Of a stretch of 64,000 nt of DNA, positions 7,549-16,598 are shown piece by piece. The position numbers were made by a program, and so were the translations under genes. The DNA comes from Bacteroidales bacterium UBA2287. GTDB lineage: Bacteria > Bacteroidota > Bacteroidia > Bacteroidales > Tenuifilaceae. Below the pieces are notes generated by a model that was not told where the DNA came from, searched no databases, and worked only from the letters and a program-made list of their open reading frames with translations. Position 1 is the stretch's first letter; the number at the start of each line of letters is the position of its first letter. The DNA lies in NCBI GenBank assembly GCA_002345675.1, contig DDWL01000015.1:35794-99793 (forward strand), read 5' to 3'.

Positions 7549-9564
7549 ATGATAAAATCCTTAAAATTTGCGTTAGTATTTCTACTAATTATTACTAGTG
7601 TTCACGCCCAAGAATGGAGTTTAATGCCAATGCCTAAGGAAATTTCGAGAGGCGATGGAAAGTTCAGAATTGGCTCGGATGGGTTACAAGTTACCATTGA
7701 GGGGAATTATCATTCGCGACTTGATGCAAACGCCAGCTGGTTTTTAAAACGGCTTAGCAGTCGTACTACAATTCCCTTTTTGCCCAAGCAGGGCAAAGGC
7801 ATTCGCCTAAAGGTTAACCGCAAAGCAATAGTTCGCTTGGGTGAAAATGAATCGTACTCAATAAAAGTGTTAGCCGAGAGCATTGAAGTAGAATCGCCTA
7901 CCGATTTGGGCGCAAAGCATGCTCTAGAAACTCTTCTCCAACTTGTTGAAATTGACGAAACGGGCTACTACATTCCGTCGGTTAGTATAGCCGATTCGCC
8001 ACGTTTCCCCTGGCGGGGACTAATGATTGATGTGGGTCGCCACTTTATGCCCGTTGAGGTTATAAAAAGGAATATCGACGCCATGTCGGTTGCAAAGCTA
8101 AACGTGCTGCACCTTCACCTTTCCGAGGATCAGGGTTTTCGAATTGAAAGCAAAACTTTTCCAAAGCTTCACCAGCTTGGGTCGAATGGCGAGTACTTTA
8201 CTCAGGAACAAGTAAAGGAGATAGTTTCTTATGCCGATATTCGAGGAATTCGTGTAGTTCCCGAGTTCGACATGCCTGGGCACACAACAGCATGGATGGT
8301 AGGACACCCCGAACTTGCAGCAGCACCAGGACCTTACGAAATTGAGAAATACTTTGGGGTTTTTGGCCCAACCATGAACCCTGCAAATGCGAGCACCTAC
8401 AAGTTCCTTGGCAAATTCTTTAAGGAGATGACTCGCCTATTCCCCGACGAGTATGTTCACATTGGGGGCGATGAAAACAACGGCAAGCAGTGGGATGCAA
8501 ATCTTCAAATTCAGGTATTTATGAAGAAGAATGGCATAAAAGATAACCATGAGCTGCAGGCATACTTTAATGGTCGACTTTTAAAAATTCTCGAAAAGAA
8601 CGGAAAAAAAATGATGGGCTGGGACGAAATATTTCAACCCAACCTTCCGAAAAGTATTGTAATTCATAGCTGGCGTGGACGAAAGTACATGGACGATTCT
8701 GCCCGAAAGGGTTACAACAGCGTTCTTTCGAATGGTTACTATATCGACCTTTCGCACAATGCGTATAAGCATTACATGGTCGATCCGCTGCCCGATACAA
8801 CTTCGCTTACCAGCGATGAGCAGAAACGAATTTTAGGTGGCGAAGCCCCAATTTGGGCCGAACTTGTAACAGCCGAAAATGCCGACTCACGAATTTGGCC
8901 TCGCACAGCAGCCATAGCCGAAAGGCTCTGGAGCCAAAACCCAGCCTCGGATTATAACGAAATGTATCGAAGGCTGTTCGAAGTTAGCAAACATTTGGAG
9001 CAAGCCGGAGCAAGGCATATTTCGAACCGCGAACCCATGATGCGGCGCCTTGCAAACACAAATAGCATTGAAGCGCTTATGGTGATTGCCAATGTTGCCG
9101 AGCCCGTTGAAGGCTATCGTCGCCACGGAAGCCAAAAGTATACAACCTATAATCCCCTATCGCGATTTGTCGACATTACGCTACCCGATGCCCCCGACGC
9201 CATTAAGTTTCGCATGCTTCTGAACGATTATTTTCTACATAAAAACGATGCAATCTATATGGAACTATCCGAAATGCTTTCGGTATGGGAAAAAAACCAT
9301 AACTTGGTTGAGTCGACTATTCGTTCGAATTTCAACTTAAAAGAGGTTGAAGTTCTTTCAATTAATCTCAGTTTTTTGGCATCAACAACCAATATGCTTT
9401 TGAAAATGTACCACAATTCAAAAACAATAAGCGCTTACGATGTGAACAGTTTTTCGAGTATAGTTGTGAGTTTATCGAAACCTGTTGCCGAAATGGAGCT
9501 GCCACTTGCCGACGATGCAAAGCTAATTTTAGCATTAATGTATGAGAAGGGAATGGTGAAGTAG
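7549..9564 (+). CDS. Secreted beta-N-acetylhexosaminidase, GH20
   Basis: 671 aa. A signal peptide ends at VHAQ (about residue 21), giving a periplasmic or surface enzyme that cuts terminal beta-linked GlcNAc or GalNAc from glycans or chitin oligomers. Residues 22-145 match the small GH20b alpha/beta domain; the TIM barrel starts at PRFPWRGLMIDVGRHFMP, with LHLHLSEDQGFRIE, VVPEFDMPGHT, and the catalytic pair D308-E309 in HIGGDEN. In substrate-assisted GH20 catalysis the Asp orients the N-acetyl group and the Glu is the acid. After the barrel, about 170 residues form an alpha-helical tail of the type seen in Bacteroidota paralogs. Last gene of the LacI-MFS-ROK-GH20 run. Confidence 0.93.
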   Translation: MIKSLKFALVFLLIITSVHAQEWSLMPMPKEISRGDGKFRIGSDGLQVTIEGNYHSRLDANASWFLKRLSSRTTIPFLPKQGKGIRLKVNRKAIVRLGENESYSIKVLAESIEVESPTDLGAKHALETLLQLVEIDETGYYIPSVSIADSPRFPWRGLMIDVGRHFMPVEVIKRNIDAMSVAKLNVLHLHLSEDQGFRIESKTFPKLHQLGSNGEYFTQEQVKEIVSYADIRGIRVVPEFDMPGHTTAWMVGHPELAAAPGPYEIEKYFGVFGPTMNPANASTYKFLGKFFKEMTRLFPDEYVHIGGDENNGKQWDANLQIQVFMKKNGIKDNHELQAYFNGRLLKILEKNGKKMMGWDEIFQPNLPKSIVIHSWRGRKYMDDSARKGYNSVLSNGYYIDLSHNAYKHYMVDPLPDTTSLTSDEQKRILGGEAPIWAELVTAENADSRIWPRTAAIAERLWSQNPASDYNEMYRRLFEVSKHLEQAGARHISNREPMMRRLANTNSIEALMVIANVAEPVEGYRRHGSQKYTTYNPLSRFVDITLPDAPDAIKFRMLLNDYFLHKNDAIYMELSEMLSVWEKNHNLVESTIRSNFNLKEVEVLSINLSFLASTTNMLLKMYHNSKTISAYDVNSFSSIVVSLSKPVAEMELPLADDAKLILALMYEKGMVK

Positions 9565-9800
9565 AGCAGTTTGCAGTTATATGCAACCAAATGGAACAAC
9601 AAAATATTGACAATAATAAATAAATATTTACTATAAACATAATGCCCCGCTGGGGCAAGTTAAAACAATTGATTATATTGTTTTTTTTAATATTAGCCCG
9701 ACGGCTATGGGCGATAGCCGAACGTGAACTTTATGATCTTTGTTTAAATCTTTGTGCACCCCGCCTGAATGACGCAGTCGGGCAGGTTTGTGGTTAATCT
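9565..9800. other. Intergenic region with small palindromes after the GH20 gene
   Basis: Contains GCCCC-GCT-GGGGC (9644-9656), a T8 run near 9681, CGGCTAT-GGGCG-ATAGCCG (9702-9720) and an imperfect hairpin around 9767-9785. None is a textbook terminator, because the stems are not followed directly by T runs, but transcription of the GH20 operon probably ends here. The GC-rich hairpins resemble the REP-like units elsewhere in the window. Confidence 0.5.
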
Positions 9801-9833
9801 TTTGTAACTTATCAGGCAGTCTTTTTATTTTTG
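9801..9833 (+). promoter_or_regulatory. Bacteroidota-type promoter of the DUF4296 gene
   Basis: -33 TTTG (9801-9804), a 21-nt spacer, -7 TATTTTTG (9826-9833). The ATG follows 19 nt later, so the leader would be very short. Confidence 0.75.
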
Positions 9834-9852
9834 TAACACAATAAATTTAATA

Positions 9853-10827
9853 ATGAAAAAATATATCGGTTACCTAGTTGTAGCACTTGTAATAGTTGCA
9901 TGCAGCAAAACTCGCATTATTCCCGAAAACGAAATGGTTGTAGTTGTTAAGCAAATATTTTTGTCCGATGCCATTATATCCTCAACCGACTATAACCGAA
10001 ACCTACTAAATCGGGATAGTATTGAGTACTATGCCCCTATTTACAAAAAAATGGGCTATACAAATGCCGAGTTCGACAGCTCTTTAGTTTTCTATTCACG
10101 AAACATAGCCATTTTCGACCGCATAGTTGATCGTGCAATAGGCGAGCTTTCGCAAATGGAAACAGAAGTATTGGCAATAAAAAACACCCAATCGGTCGAC
10201 TCGTTAAAAAAACGAGGCATTTGGATTGGAAAACGAAAATGGGTAATTAACGAAAGTAACGCCGACGAAACAATAAATTACTTTATACCCGCACATGGCC
10301 CAGGAGTATATACGCTAACAGCGCAAATACTAATTGCCGACACTAGCGATGTGCTGCAACCTTACTCCACAATGAGTTTTAAGTTAAACAACAATATAAA
10401 TGCGTATAGCACTTGCTTTCAGCTAAAAAACACCGACTCGTTACAAACTCTAAAACTTCAACAAATAGTATTCGACTCCCAAATTACTCATGTTTTTGGC
10501 TCGCTAGTTTGGTACTCGGCAACCGAAGGAGAACGTGCAAAAAAAGTTACTGTGTCGAATATTAAATTCAGCTTTAAGCCCATTAAAATAAACGAATGCA
10601 GCGAAGAAATAAGAATACTTAGCGAAAATATAATGGGAATTAAATACGCTCCCGAAACGTTGGGCAAAAAGTGCACAATTACTATTCCCTATCGAACATC
10701 AGCGAATATACCATCAATTATCGACGACATAAAAAAGCCACAAGCAGTAACCACTGTTACCCTAATAAAAACGTTACCCCAAAAATTAAAAATCTCTAAC
10801 ATTAAAGCTGAAAGGCTGTTAGATTAG
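9853..10827 (+). CDS. DUF4296 domain lipoprotein
   Basis: 324 aa. The N-terminus MKKYIGYLVVALVIVACSK has a lipobox with Cys17, so an outer-membrane or periplasmic lipoprotein is expected. Directly after it comes the DUF4296 text IIPENEMVVVVKQIFLSDA, followed by an internal helix-rich stretch to about residue 115 (YKKMGYTNAEFDSSLVFYS). The remaining 200 residues contain beta-type segments and a second, unassigned domain; most DUF4296 proteins are shorter, so the C-terminal extension is unusual. No function is known for DUF4296. It is a single gene with its own promoter, and the FadL-like gene follows after 145 nt. Confidence 0.75.
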   Translation: MKKYIGYLVVALVIVACSKTRIIPENEMVVVVKQIFLSDAIISSTDYNRNLLNRDSIEYYAPIYKKMGYTNAEFDSSLVFYSRNIAIFDRIVDRAIGELSQMETEVLAIKNTQSVDSLKKRGIWIGKRKWVINESNADETINYFIPAHGPGVYTLTAQILIADTSDVLQPYSTMSFKLNNNINAYSTCFQLKNTDSLQTLKLQQIVFDSQITHVFGSLVWYSATEGERAKKVTVSNIKFSFKPIKINECSEEIRILSENIMGIKYAPETLGKKCTITIPYRTSANIPSIIDDIKKPQAVTTVTLIKTLPQKLKISNIKAERLLD

Positions 10828-10972
10828 TTTTTCCATACACTTACCCTACTATTTCCTGCTCTTACCCTACGAATTGTAGAATTAATAAAACACAAGCTCT
10901 ACTTTCCGTTTATTATTATATATTAGCTTTTAATTTAAAGCAAACTTTAGTTTAACCCAAAACAATACCAAT

Positions 10973-12610
10973 ATGAAAAGATTATCAACTATCATTATTG
11001 CCTCGCTGCTATTGCCAGCAACACTTATGGCGGGTGGAATTGTTACTAACACCAACCAAAGCGCATCGTTTATTCGTATGCCTTCGCGCGACGCTTCGCT
11101 TAACCTCGATGCAGCATACTATAATCCTGCAGGTTTGTCGTTGCTAAAGGATGGTTTTTACCTGTCGTTTAGCAACCAAACGGTTTTACAAACAAGAACA
11201 ATTGGTAGCACTTTTACAATGAATCGCCAAGAGTTTGAGGGCAAAGTAATGGCTCCTCTTTTCCCTTCGGTTTATGCTATTTACAAAAAAGACAAAGTAG
11301 CCTATTCGCTTGGTATTGTACCCATTGGCGGCGGTGGCACAGCTGGGTTTGAAACGGGTTTACCTTCGTTTGAACAACAGGTAGCTGTTTTGCCAGCAAT
11401 GTTGTCTGCACCAGTTGCATTAGGAGGAGCTAATATACCTACAACACAATATGGTGTAAATGCAAAATTCGATGGTAGCTCGCTAAACTGGGGTTTTCAA
11501 TTTAATGCTGCATATGCGCTTAGCGATATGTTCTCATTAAGTTTAGGCGCTCGTATTGTTACTGCAAATAACAGCTATAGTGGCTACTTAAAAGATGTAA
11601 TGATCAACCCCACTTACACTGGGTTTAATCAAGGAGGAAGGGTATATGCAGGGACAATGGTTTCGGCTCCCCAGTTTTTTGCCGATGGGGCTACAACTTT
11701 AAATGGTTTAGCTGCTGGAGCAACTGCTACATCTAATGGTTTGACTGGCTTAATTACAGCCGGCACCATTACTGCGGCTACACTTGTTTCCGATTTAGAT
11801 GCTGCAACCATCGGCGCAATTACTACGATTCTTGGTGCAGCAAATATTAGCGCTACTGGAATGAATGTTGGCACTGCAATAGGTACATTAAATGCTGTTG
11901 CACCCAATTTTACAGCTGGCGCAACCAGAATGACTGGTTTTTCGAGAATGACATCCAATGCCGAAATTGATGCCGAACAAACCGGAATGGGCATTACTCC
12001 TGTTATTGGTGTTAACATAAAAGTTATGGAAAACCTTAATGTGGCACTTAAGTACGAGCACCTTACACAAATAACTATGACTAACGATACCGATAAGGAT
12101 GATGTTGGTATGTTCCCCGATGGCGCTAAAACTCCCAACGACATGCCTGGCATGATATCGGCAGGCGTTGCCTATAAGCCAATTTCGAAGCTAAATGTTA
12201 CCGCTGGTTACCACTTGTACCTAGACAAAGGTGCAAACTACGGTAAAAAGATGATTACTCCACCAGCAACTGTTGCTGCCTTTGTTGATAACGATGTAGT
12301 TATCGACAAAGACTTTTGGGAAGCAGCATTTGGCGTTGAGTACGAAGTAACCGATAAAATTCTTGTTAGCGCAGGATTCCTTCGTACACAAACTGGCGTT
12401 AATGCCGACTACCAAAGCGACCTAAGCCACAGCCTTAGCACCAACTCAATTGGTTTAGGTGGCAGGTATATGGTAATGGAAAACCTTGGCGTAAACGTTG
12501 GCTTTATGAAAACCATGTACGAAAGCTATACTAAAATATTTACAGGCTACGAAGAAACCTACAAACGCGACGCTATGGTTTTTGCCATTGGCCTCGACTA
12601 TAATTTCTAG
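10973..12610 (+). CDS. OmpP1/FadL/TodX family outer-membrane transporter
   Basis: 545 aa. A signal peptide ends near MAGG (residue 22); NTNQSASFIRMPSRDASLNL and YYNPAGLSLL are the family's N-terminal hatch region, and the C-terminus ends in YNF, a usual beta-barrel terminus for outer-membrane insertion by BamA. Members import long-chain fatty acids or aromatic hydrocarbons through a 14-strand barrel. Residues about 225-320 form a low-complexity Ala/Thr/Gly/Leu-rich insertion between strands, longer than in typical members and probably an extracellular or periplasmic loop. It is monocistronic with a strong terminator directly after it. The substrate cannot be told from sequence. Confidence 0.88.
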   Translation: MKRLSTIIIASLLLPATLMAGGIVTNTNQSASFIRMPSRDASLNLDAAYYNPAGLSLLKDGFYLSFSNQTVLQTRTIGSTFTMNRQEFEGKVMAPLFPSVYAIYKKDKVAYSLGIVPIGGGGTAGFETGLPSFEQQVAVLPAMLSAPVALGGANIPTTQYGVNAKFDGSSLNWGFQFNAAYALSDMFSLSLGARIVTANNSYSGYLKDVMINPTYTGFNQGGRVYAGTMVSAPQFFADGATTLNGLAAGATATSNGLTGLITAGTITAATLVSDLDAATIGAITTILGAANISATGMNVGTAIGTLNAVAPNFTAGATRMTGFSRMTSNAEIDAEQTGMGITPVIGVNIKVMENLNVALKYEHLTQITMTNDTDKDDVGMFPDGAKTPNDMPGMISAGVAYKPISKLNVTAGYHLYLDKGANYGKKMITPPATVAAFVDNDVVIDKDFWEAAFGVEYEVTDKILVSAGFLRTQTGVNADYQSDLSHSLSTNSIGLGGRYMVMENLGVNVGFMKTMYESYTKIFTGYEETYKRDAMVFAIGLDYNF

Positions 12611-12627
12611 TATAACTTAACCCAAAT

Positions 12628-12663
12628 AAAAAGGCTGGATGAGAAATCGTCCAGCCTTTTTTG
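12628..12663 (+). terminator. Terminator of the OmpP1/FadL gene
   Basis: Stem GGCTGGATGA / TCGTCCAGCC (one G-T pair) with a GAAA tetraloop, flanked by A5 and T6 tracts, 17 nt after the stop codon. It could work on both strands. Confidence 0.9.
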
Positions 12664-12683
12664 TTTCAAATATGGTTAACAAG

Positions 12684-12713
12684 AAAGGCTGTCCGATTAG
12701 GACAGCCTTTTAT
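12684..12713 (-). terminator. Terminator of the SiaC-like gene
   Basis: Perfect stem AAAGGCTGTCC-GATTA-GGACAGCCTTT (12684-12710), 22 nt beyond the minus-strand stop at 12733. With the preceding hairpin it separates two convergent genes. Confidence 0.85.
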
Positions 12714-12732
12714 AGTTTGATTTACTTTGTCG

Positions 12733-13146
12733 TTATTGCCTTTTTACCTCAATGTAAAAGAATGGTAGGTTTGCCATATCGGAGAGTTCTTCGCCTGCTT
12801 CGCGAAGTTCGTCGTCGTCCTCATCGAAATACCAGTATAGCTTTAAGGGAATTTTATGGCTCTGCATTTCGTTAAGCTGAAGAATAATGTCGTAAATAAA
12901 CTTTGCCGAAGAACTGTTAAAGTATATAAACTTAAACTTAAAAGTAACCGCATCGGGGTCAATTCCAACCGATTTCGAAGCTAATATGGAACTTTTAAAA
13001 TCCTCAATCCATTGAAGTAGAGGCGCATAAAAGTCACGAACATTTTCGGGTCTCGAGTAGCCACTAATCTCGAGTAGACGCTCCTTGGCGTCGAAACTAA
13101 CTTTAGGGGTAGTATTTGTTCCTTCTATTCGAAGAGTGTCCATCAT
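12733..13146 (-). CDS. SiaC-like regulatory phosphoprotein (DUF1987)
   Basis: 137 aa, cytosolic. The sequence follows the SiaC/DUF1987 plan: LRIEGTNTTPKVSFDAKERL, LEISGYSRPENVRDFYAPLL, then FKFIYFNSSSAKFIYDIILQL, where the Ser/Thr cluster marks the phosphorylation site region, and an acidic YFDEDDDELREAGEEL tail. In Pseudomonas, SiaC is controlled by the SiaA phosphatase and SiaB kinase and regulates the diguanylate cyclase SiaD. None of those partners is nearby, so this is an orphan copy whose partners must be elsewhere. Tandem ATG codons at 13146 and 13143 leave the start uncertain by one residue. Confidence 0.82.
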   Translation of the reverse strand: MMDTLRIEGTNTTPKVSFDAKERLLEISGYSRPENVRDFYAPLLQWIEDFKSSILASKSVGIDPDAVTFKFKFIYFNSSSAKFIYDIILQLNEMQSHKIPLKLYWYFDEDDDELREAGEELSDMANLPFFYIEVKRQ

Positions 13147-13426
13147 TTTTCCGTTAACGTGTGCAATTTAAGAAAAAGTAATTATACTCACATTTATATT
13201 AAAACTTTTTTTGTGAAACCCATTAAAATGTTGATGAATAGCGCTAATACGCTCATAAAAGAAAAAAAATAGATTCTTTGTATATTTTAGAATTAAAATT
13301 AAAAAAAATGCTCAATGGATGAAATATAATGTGTTGCGGTTTTGCTGATACGATATGATTATTTTCGTATATTTTGAATTTATCCCAAACTTTACCAATC
13401 GGTTAGCAACAATAATATAGCCTTTC
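13147..13426. other. AT-rich region between divergent genes
   Basis: About 280 nt, strongly AT-rich, with A tracts near 13258-13270 and 13300-13310. No ORF, hairpin or repeat is supported. It should hold the minus-strand promoter of the SiaC-like gene, but I found no clear TAnnTTTG match. Confidence 0.4.
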
Positions 13427-13456
13427 TTGAAGTTTATAAAAAATGGGCTAATTTTG
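13427..13456 (+). promoter_or_regulatory. Bacteroidota-type promoter of the secreted YD-like gene
   Basis: TTG (13427-13429), 19-nt spacer, TAATTTTG (13449-13456). The predicted leader to ATG 13511 is about 48 nt. Confidence 0.7.
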
Positions 13457-13510
13457 AATTTTATTCGCTAAAACTAGGCTATATTGCTCCTCAATATAAT
13501 TACTCCAATT

Positions 13511-14392
13511 ATGGTACATTACAAAAATTATATAATAACAATTGCCCTGCTGGCTATTACATTTGTTCCGTTTACACTTGGCGCACAGGGAATCAAACCT
13601 CAAAATATTTATAGGGTTGCCGTACGGTCGTGGTACGTTATTGAAAACGGGAAGCGAACACCAAAATACTTTGCTGCTGAGCAGCTTATTTCCGACTCGC
13701 TAGGAAGGCTACATACCGAAATAGTATTCGACAGAGCAACCCAAACGCCCTCTAACTACAAATGGCACTACTTCGATAACTTAACGAAAGTTCAAACAAG
13801 GTACTTTACTTCCGAAGGGCTTGAGCGAATTGAGGTTTACGAAAAAAACAGCGAGAATAGAATTAGTAAACTTATTCTTAAAAGTGTTTCGCCCGGCGAC
13901 ACCTCGCTACTAATGAGTGTTGCTTACAAATATAATCCCAATGGCACAGTTGCTTCGACACGAGGCATAAATCCCAAAGGGAAAAAGGGATTCGTTGCAA
14001 AGTATAAATACGATTTACAGGGAACCGAAATTGAGCGTAAGGTAAAAGGGAGCAAACTTTTACCCCCCGATTCAATTCTTTACCTAAAGCGTGTTCCTGT
14101 TTACGATTCGTTAAATAGAATAACTCGCGAAGTTGTTAAAACCAAAATGTTTGCGAAAGGAGAGGCAACGAATGTTTACACCTATAAGTTCAACGAAAAA
14201 GGATTGCTTGTTGAAAAAACCATTTCGGATGGCTCGGAAAATTTGAAAAACCGAATTGAGTACATTTACCGAAGCGACAGTAGGATAAACCAAATAATAG
14301 TTTACGACGCCCAAGGAAACCTACTGAGCCACGAGGCATGGCGTTACGAAATTTACAAAACCAACGATCGCCGAAACAGGGTTTTGGAGTAA
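13511..14392 (+). CDS. Secreted protein with degenerate YD-like repeats, function unknown
   Basis: 293 aa from ATG 13511; the frame is open to a TTG at 13484, but only the ATG start places a clean signal peptide at the N-terminus (KNYIITIALLAITFVPFTLGAQ, cut in parts here only for description). The mature protein is made of repeated strand pairs such as YKYNPNGTVASTRG, YKYDLQGTEIERKV, YKFNEKGLLVEKTI and IIVYDAQGNLLSHEAW, resembling the tyrosine-aspartate (YD/Rhs-like) hairpins found in many Bacteroidota secreted proteins. There are too few repeats for an Rhs toxin shell and no toxin domain. No operon partner: the next gene is convergent, with stops 2 nt apart. Function unassigned. Confidence 0.7.
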   Translation: MVHYKNYIITIALLAITFVPFTLGAQGIKPQNIYRVAVRSWYVIENGKRTPKYFAAEQLISDSLGRLHTEIVFDRATQTPSNYKWHYFDNLTKVQTRYFTSEGLERIEVYEKNSENRISKLILKSVSPGDTSLLMSVAYKYNPNGTVASTRGINPKGKKGFVAKYKYDLQGTEIERKVKGSKLLPPDSILYLKRVPVYDSLNRITREVVKTKMFAKGEATNVYTYKFNEKGLLVEKTISDGSENLKNRIEYIYRSDSRINQIIVYDAQGNLLSHEAWRYEIYKTNDRRNRVLE

Positions 14393-14394
14393 AT

Positions 14395-15369
14395 TCAGGG
14401 TTGAATTTTTCCCTCTAACTCTTTCCAAATTAGGGCGGCAGCACCAAGCACCGCTGCATTTTCGTCCTTTAGTCCCGAAGGTATAAGTTTTACCTTATTT
14501 TTAAAAACCGAGAAGAGGTTCTCTTCCAAATGTCGCTTTGTGGGTTCAAAAATTAGTTCCCCAGCATTGCTTAAGCCACCAAACAGAATAATTGCTTCGG
14601 GACTAAGAACGGCCACCGTGTCGGCTAGCTTCATTCCCAAAATTTTACCTGTATACTCAAATGCCTCGCGGGCAACTTTGTCGCCCTTTAGGGCGGCTTG
14701 TGTAATGCACTTTGCGGTAAGCTGTTCGAATGGGTAAGTTCGAAGTATGCTTTGGGAGTTTGAGTCGGCAAGTAATTTGAACGCAGTTCTTCGTATGCCA
14801 GGAGCCGAAACATACGTTTCGAGACACCCCTTTTTACCGCAGCCACACTGACGCCCCCAGGGCTTTACAGTTGTGTGCCCAAGTTCGCCTGCAAAACCGT
14901 CGCTACCAACGAGTAACTTTCCGTCGACAACAATTCCACTTCCTAGCCCAGTGCCTAGGGTTACTACAATAAAGTGCTTAAGACCTTTGGCTGCGCCAAA
15001 AAGCATTTCGCCAAGTGCTGCGGCGTTTGCATCGTTGGTTAGCGCCGAAGGTACTCTTAGCCTTTCGGTAAGGTCTTTGCAAACAGGCAAAACGCCTTTC
15101 CATACAAGGTTTGGTGCATCGACAATTGCACCTAAACTATACGATCCGTTTGGTGCGCCAACTCCAATTCCAACAAGAGTTAAATTGTCGTCCTTTTCGG
15201 CCATAAGTTGACCAACAATTTCAACAACTTTATTTATATAGTCGGTAAAGTTACCCTCAACGCGTGTGTACATCGATTGCTGCCTAAGGCAAATACCCTC
15301 GCGGGTAACAAGGCCGATTACCGTGTTTGTTCCTCCTATGTCAATCCCCGCAACTACTTCCATAGCCAT
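14395..15369 (-). CDS. ROK family glucokinase-like kinase
   Basis: 324 aa from the ATG at 15369 (MAMEVVAGIDIGGTN); the frame is open further upstream, but that extension overlaps the preceding gldA-like gene and is not protein-like. An alternative ATG lies at 15363. All hallmarks of an active ROK kinase are present: GIDIGGTNT phosphate loop, LTNDANAAALGE with the catalytic Asp, VVTLGTGLGSGIV, and the zinc motif GELGHTTVKPWGRQCGCGKKGCLE. Such Bacteroidota proteins phosphorylate glucose at O6 to start glycolysis. Unlike the ROK protein at 6418-7512 it keeps all zinc ligands. It follows the ABC ATPase gene by 13 nt, so the two are probably co-transcribed, although no functional link is obvious. 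Confidence 0.88.
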   Translation of the reverse strand: MAMEVVAGIDIGGTNTVIGLVTREGICLRQQSMYTRVEGNFTDYINKVVEIVGQLMAEKDDNLTLVGIGVGAPNGSYSLGAIVDAPNLVWKGVLPVCKDLTERLRVPSALTNDANAAALGEMLFGAAKGLKHFIVVTLGTGLGSGIVVDGKLLVGSDGFAGELGHTTVKPWGRQCGCGKKGCLETYVSAPGIRRTAFKLLADSNSQSILRTYPFEQLTAKCITQAALKGDKVAREAFEYTGKILGMKLADTVAVLSPEAIILFGGLSNAGELIFEPTKRHLEENLFSVFKNKVKLIPSGLKDENAAVLGAAALIWKELEGKIQP

Positions 15370-15382
15370 TTTTGTACAAAAG

Positions 15383-16309
15383 TTATTGTAATTCGTGCTT
15401 AACAGCTGTAAGCAATTTAAACACATCTTGAAGCTGCAACGATTTTTGCTGCATTCCAATTAGAGTATAGCTGTTCTCAACGGCAATGCGAAATACTTCG
15501 GATCGAATGTCGCCTTGCGAAACACCAATAAGCCATTGATTTTTACCCAAATCGGTTATGTTAGCAACACCTGCTATTCTGGTGAAATTTTCGGGGTCAA
15601 TTTTTCCTGTAAACTCAACCAGAATTTCATGCCCTTTTTGGGTAGTCATGTCCAGCACCTCTTGGGTCGACCCGTCGGCAACAATATTTCCTTTGTTAAT
15701 TATTATTACCCTTTGGCACATTGCCTCAACTTCTTGCATAATATGGGTCGACAGCATAACGGTTTTATCTTTACCAACCTCGGCAATAATATTTCGTATT
15801 TCGACAATTTGGTTTGGGTCGAGGCCACTTGTAGGCTCGTCGAGTATTAAAACCGCAGGGCGGTTTAGGAGCGCTTGTGCCAAGCCTACGCGTTGACGAT
15901 ACCCCTTCGAAAGTTGGCCAATTTTTTTATTCTGCTCGTGCCCAATTCCAGTAAGTTCAACCATTTCTTTTACACGGCTGTTACTAAAACGACCCATTTG
16001 GCATACTTTAGCAACAAAATGAAGGTACTCCTTAACGTACATGTCGGCGTAAAGAGGATTATTCTCGGGCAGGTACCCAATAAATTTCCTAAAATCGGTT
16101 TTGTCGCTGTCAATCGAAACTCCATTTACCTCAACTGTTCCCTGCGAAGGTGGTATAAAACCTGTTATAATTTTCATTAAAGTCGACTTGCCTGCGCCAT
16201 TAGGGCCAAGGAAACCAACTACTTGTCCCGAGTGTACCGAAATCGACACATTATCGAGTGCCTTTTGGTCTCCGTACAGTTTGGTAACATTTTGAACAGC
16301 TATCGACAT
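15383..16309 (-). CDS. gldA: ABC transporter ATP-binding protein, GldA-like
   Basis: 308 aa. Walker A GFLGPNGAGKSTLMKI, Q-loop region, signature LSKGYRQRVGLAQAL, Walker B AVLILDEPTSGLDPNQ and the H-loop LSTHIMQEVEAM are all intact, with an extra C-terminal domain of about 90 residues. The N-terminal text SIAVQNVTKLYGDQKALDNVS and the overall length match GldA, the ATPase of the GldAFG complex linked to gliding motility and present in many non-gliding Bacteroidota. In those genomes gldF and gldG, the membrane partners, are often unlinked, as here. It lies in a minus-strand run with DUF4834 upstream (31 nt) and a ROK kinase downstream. Confidence 0.85.
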   Translation of the reverse strand: MSIAVQNVTKLYGDQKALDNVSISVHSGQVVGFLGPNGAGKSTLMKIITGFIPPSQGTVEVNGVSIDSDKTDFRKFIGYLPENNPLYADMYVKEYLHFVAKVCQMGRFSNSRVKEMVELTGIGHEQNKKIGQLSKGYRQRVGLAQALLNRPAVLILDEPTSGLDPNQIVEIRNIIAEVGKDKTVMLSTHIMQEVEAMCQRVIIINKGNIVADGSTQEVLDMTTQKGHEILVEFTGKIDPENFTRIAGVANITDLGKNQWLIGVSQGDIRSEVFRIAVENSYTLIGMQQKSLQLQDVFKLLTAVKHELQ

Positions 16310-16340
16310 ACAAAAAATTTAAAATAAGTAACGGCCTTCA

Positions 16341-16580
16341 CTATGGTTTAACCTCTTCATAATCGACATAGTCGCCCAAATCCTTGTCGACCTTTTTCGA
16401 CTTAGGTTGAGTTCCCTTTACCTTTATATCGCCCTCGGGTCGCAGCTCCGATTCTTGGGCATTCCATCCGTACCGTTTTCCCATTCGTTTAACGTAAAAC
16501 CTTAGTAAGAGCCTAAATATAAAGCCCAACAGATAAATTACAATAATGGCAATGAGAACAAAGCGAAGAAAAGCAAACAT
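16341..16580 (-). CDS. DUF4834 small membrane protein
   Basis: 79 aa. One N-terminal membrane helix (FVLIAIIVIYLLGFIFRLLL, residues about 7-26) precedes a basic and then acidic cytosolic tail ending in LGDYVDYEEVKP, the conserved end of the Bacteroidota DUF4834 family. Function unknown. The start lies 18 nt after the stop of the 931-aa gene and the stop 31 nt before gldA, so it is inside the same minus-strand transcription unit. Confidence 0.75.
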   Translation of the reverse strand: MFAFLRFVLIAIIVIYLLGFIFRLLLRFYVKRMGKRYGWNAQESELRPEGDIKVKGTQPKSKKVDKDLGDYVDYEEVKP

Positions 16581-16598
16581 TACAATTCAATTTTAAAA

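Noticed and set aside
11629..12153. 174-residue minus-strand frame opposite the FadL-like gene
   Set aside because: It is Ala/Val/Pro-rich, has no domain or promoter and mirrors the low-complexity insertion on the other strand.
15370..15459. N-terminal extension of the ROK glucokinase-like protein
   Set aside because: The extra 30 residues (Cys-rich, basic) overlap gldA and are not seen in ROK kinases; ATG 15369 directly precedes the canonical GIDIGGTN loop.
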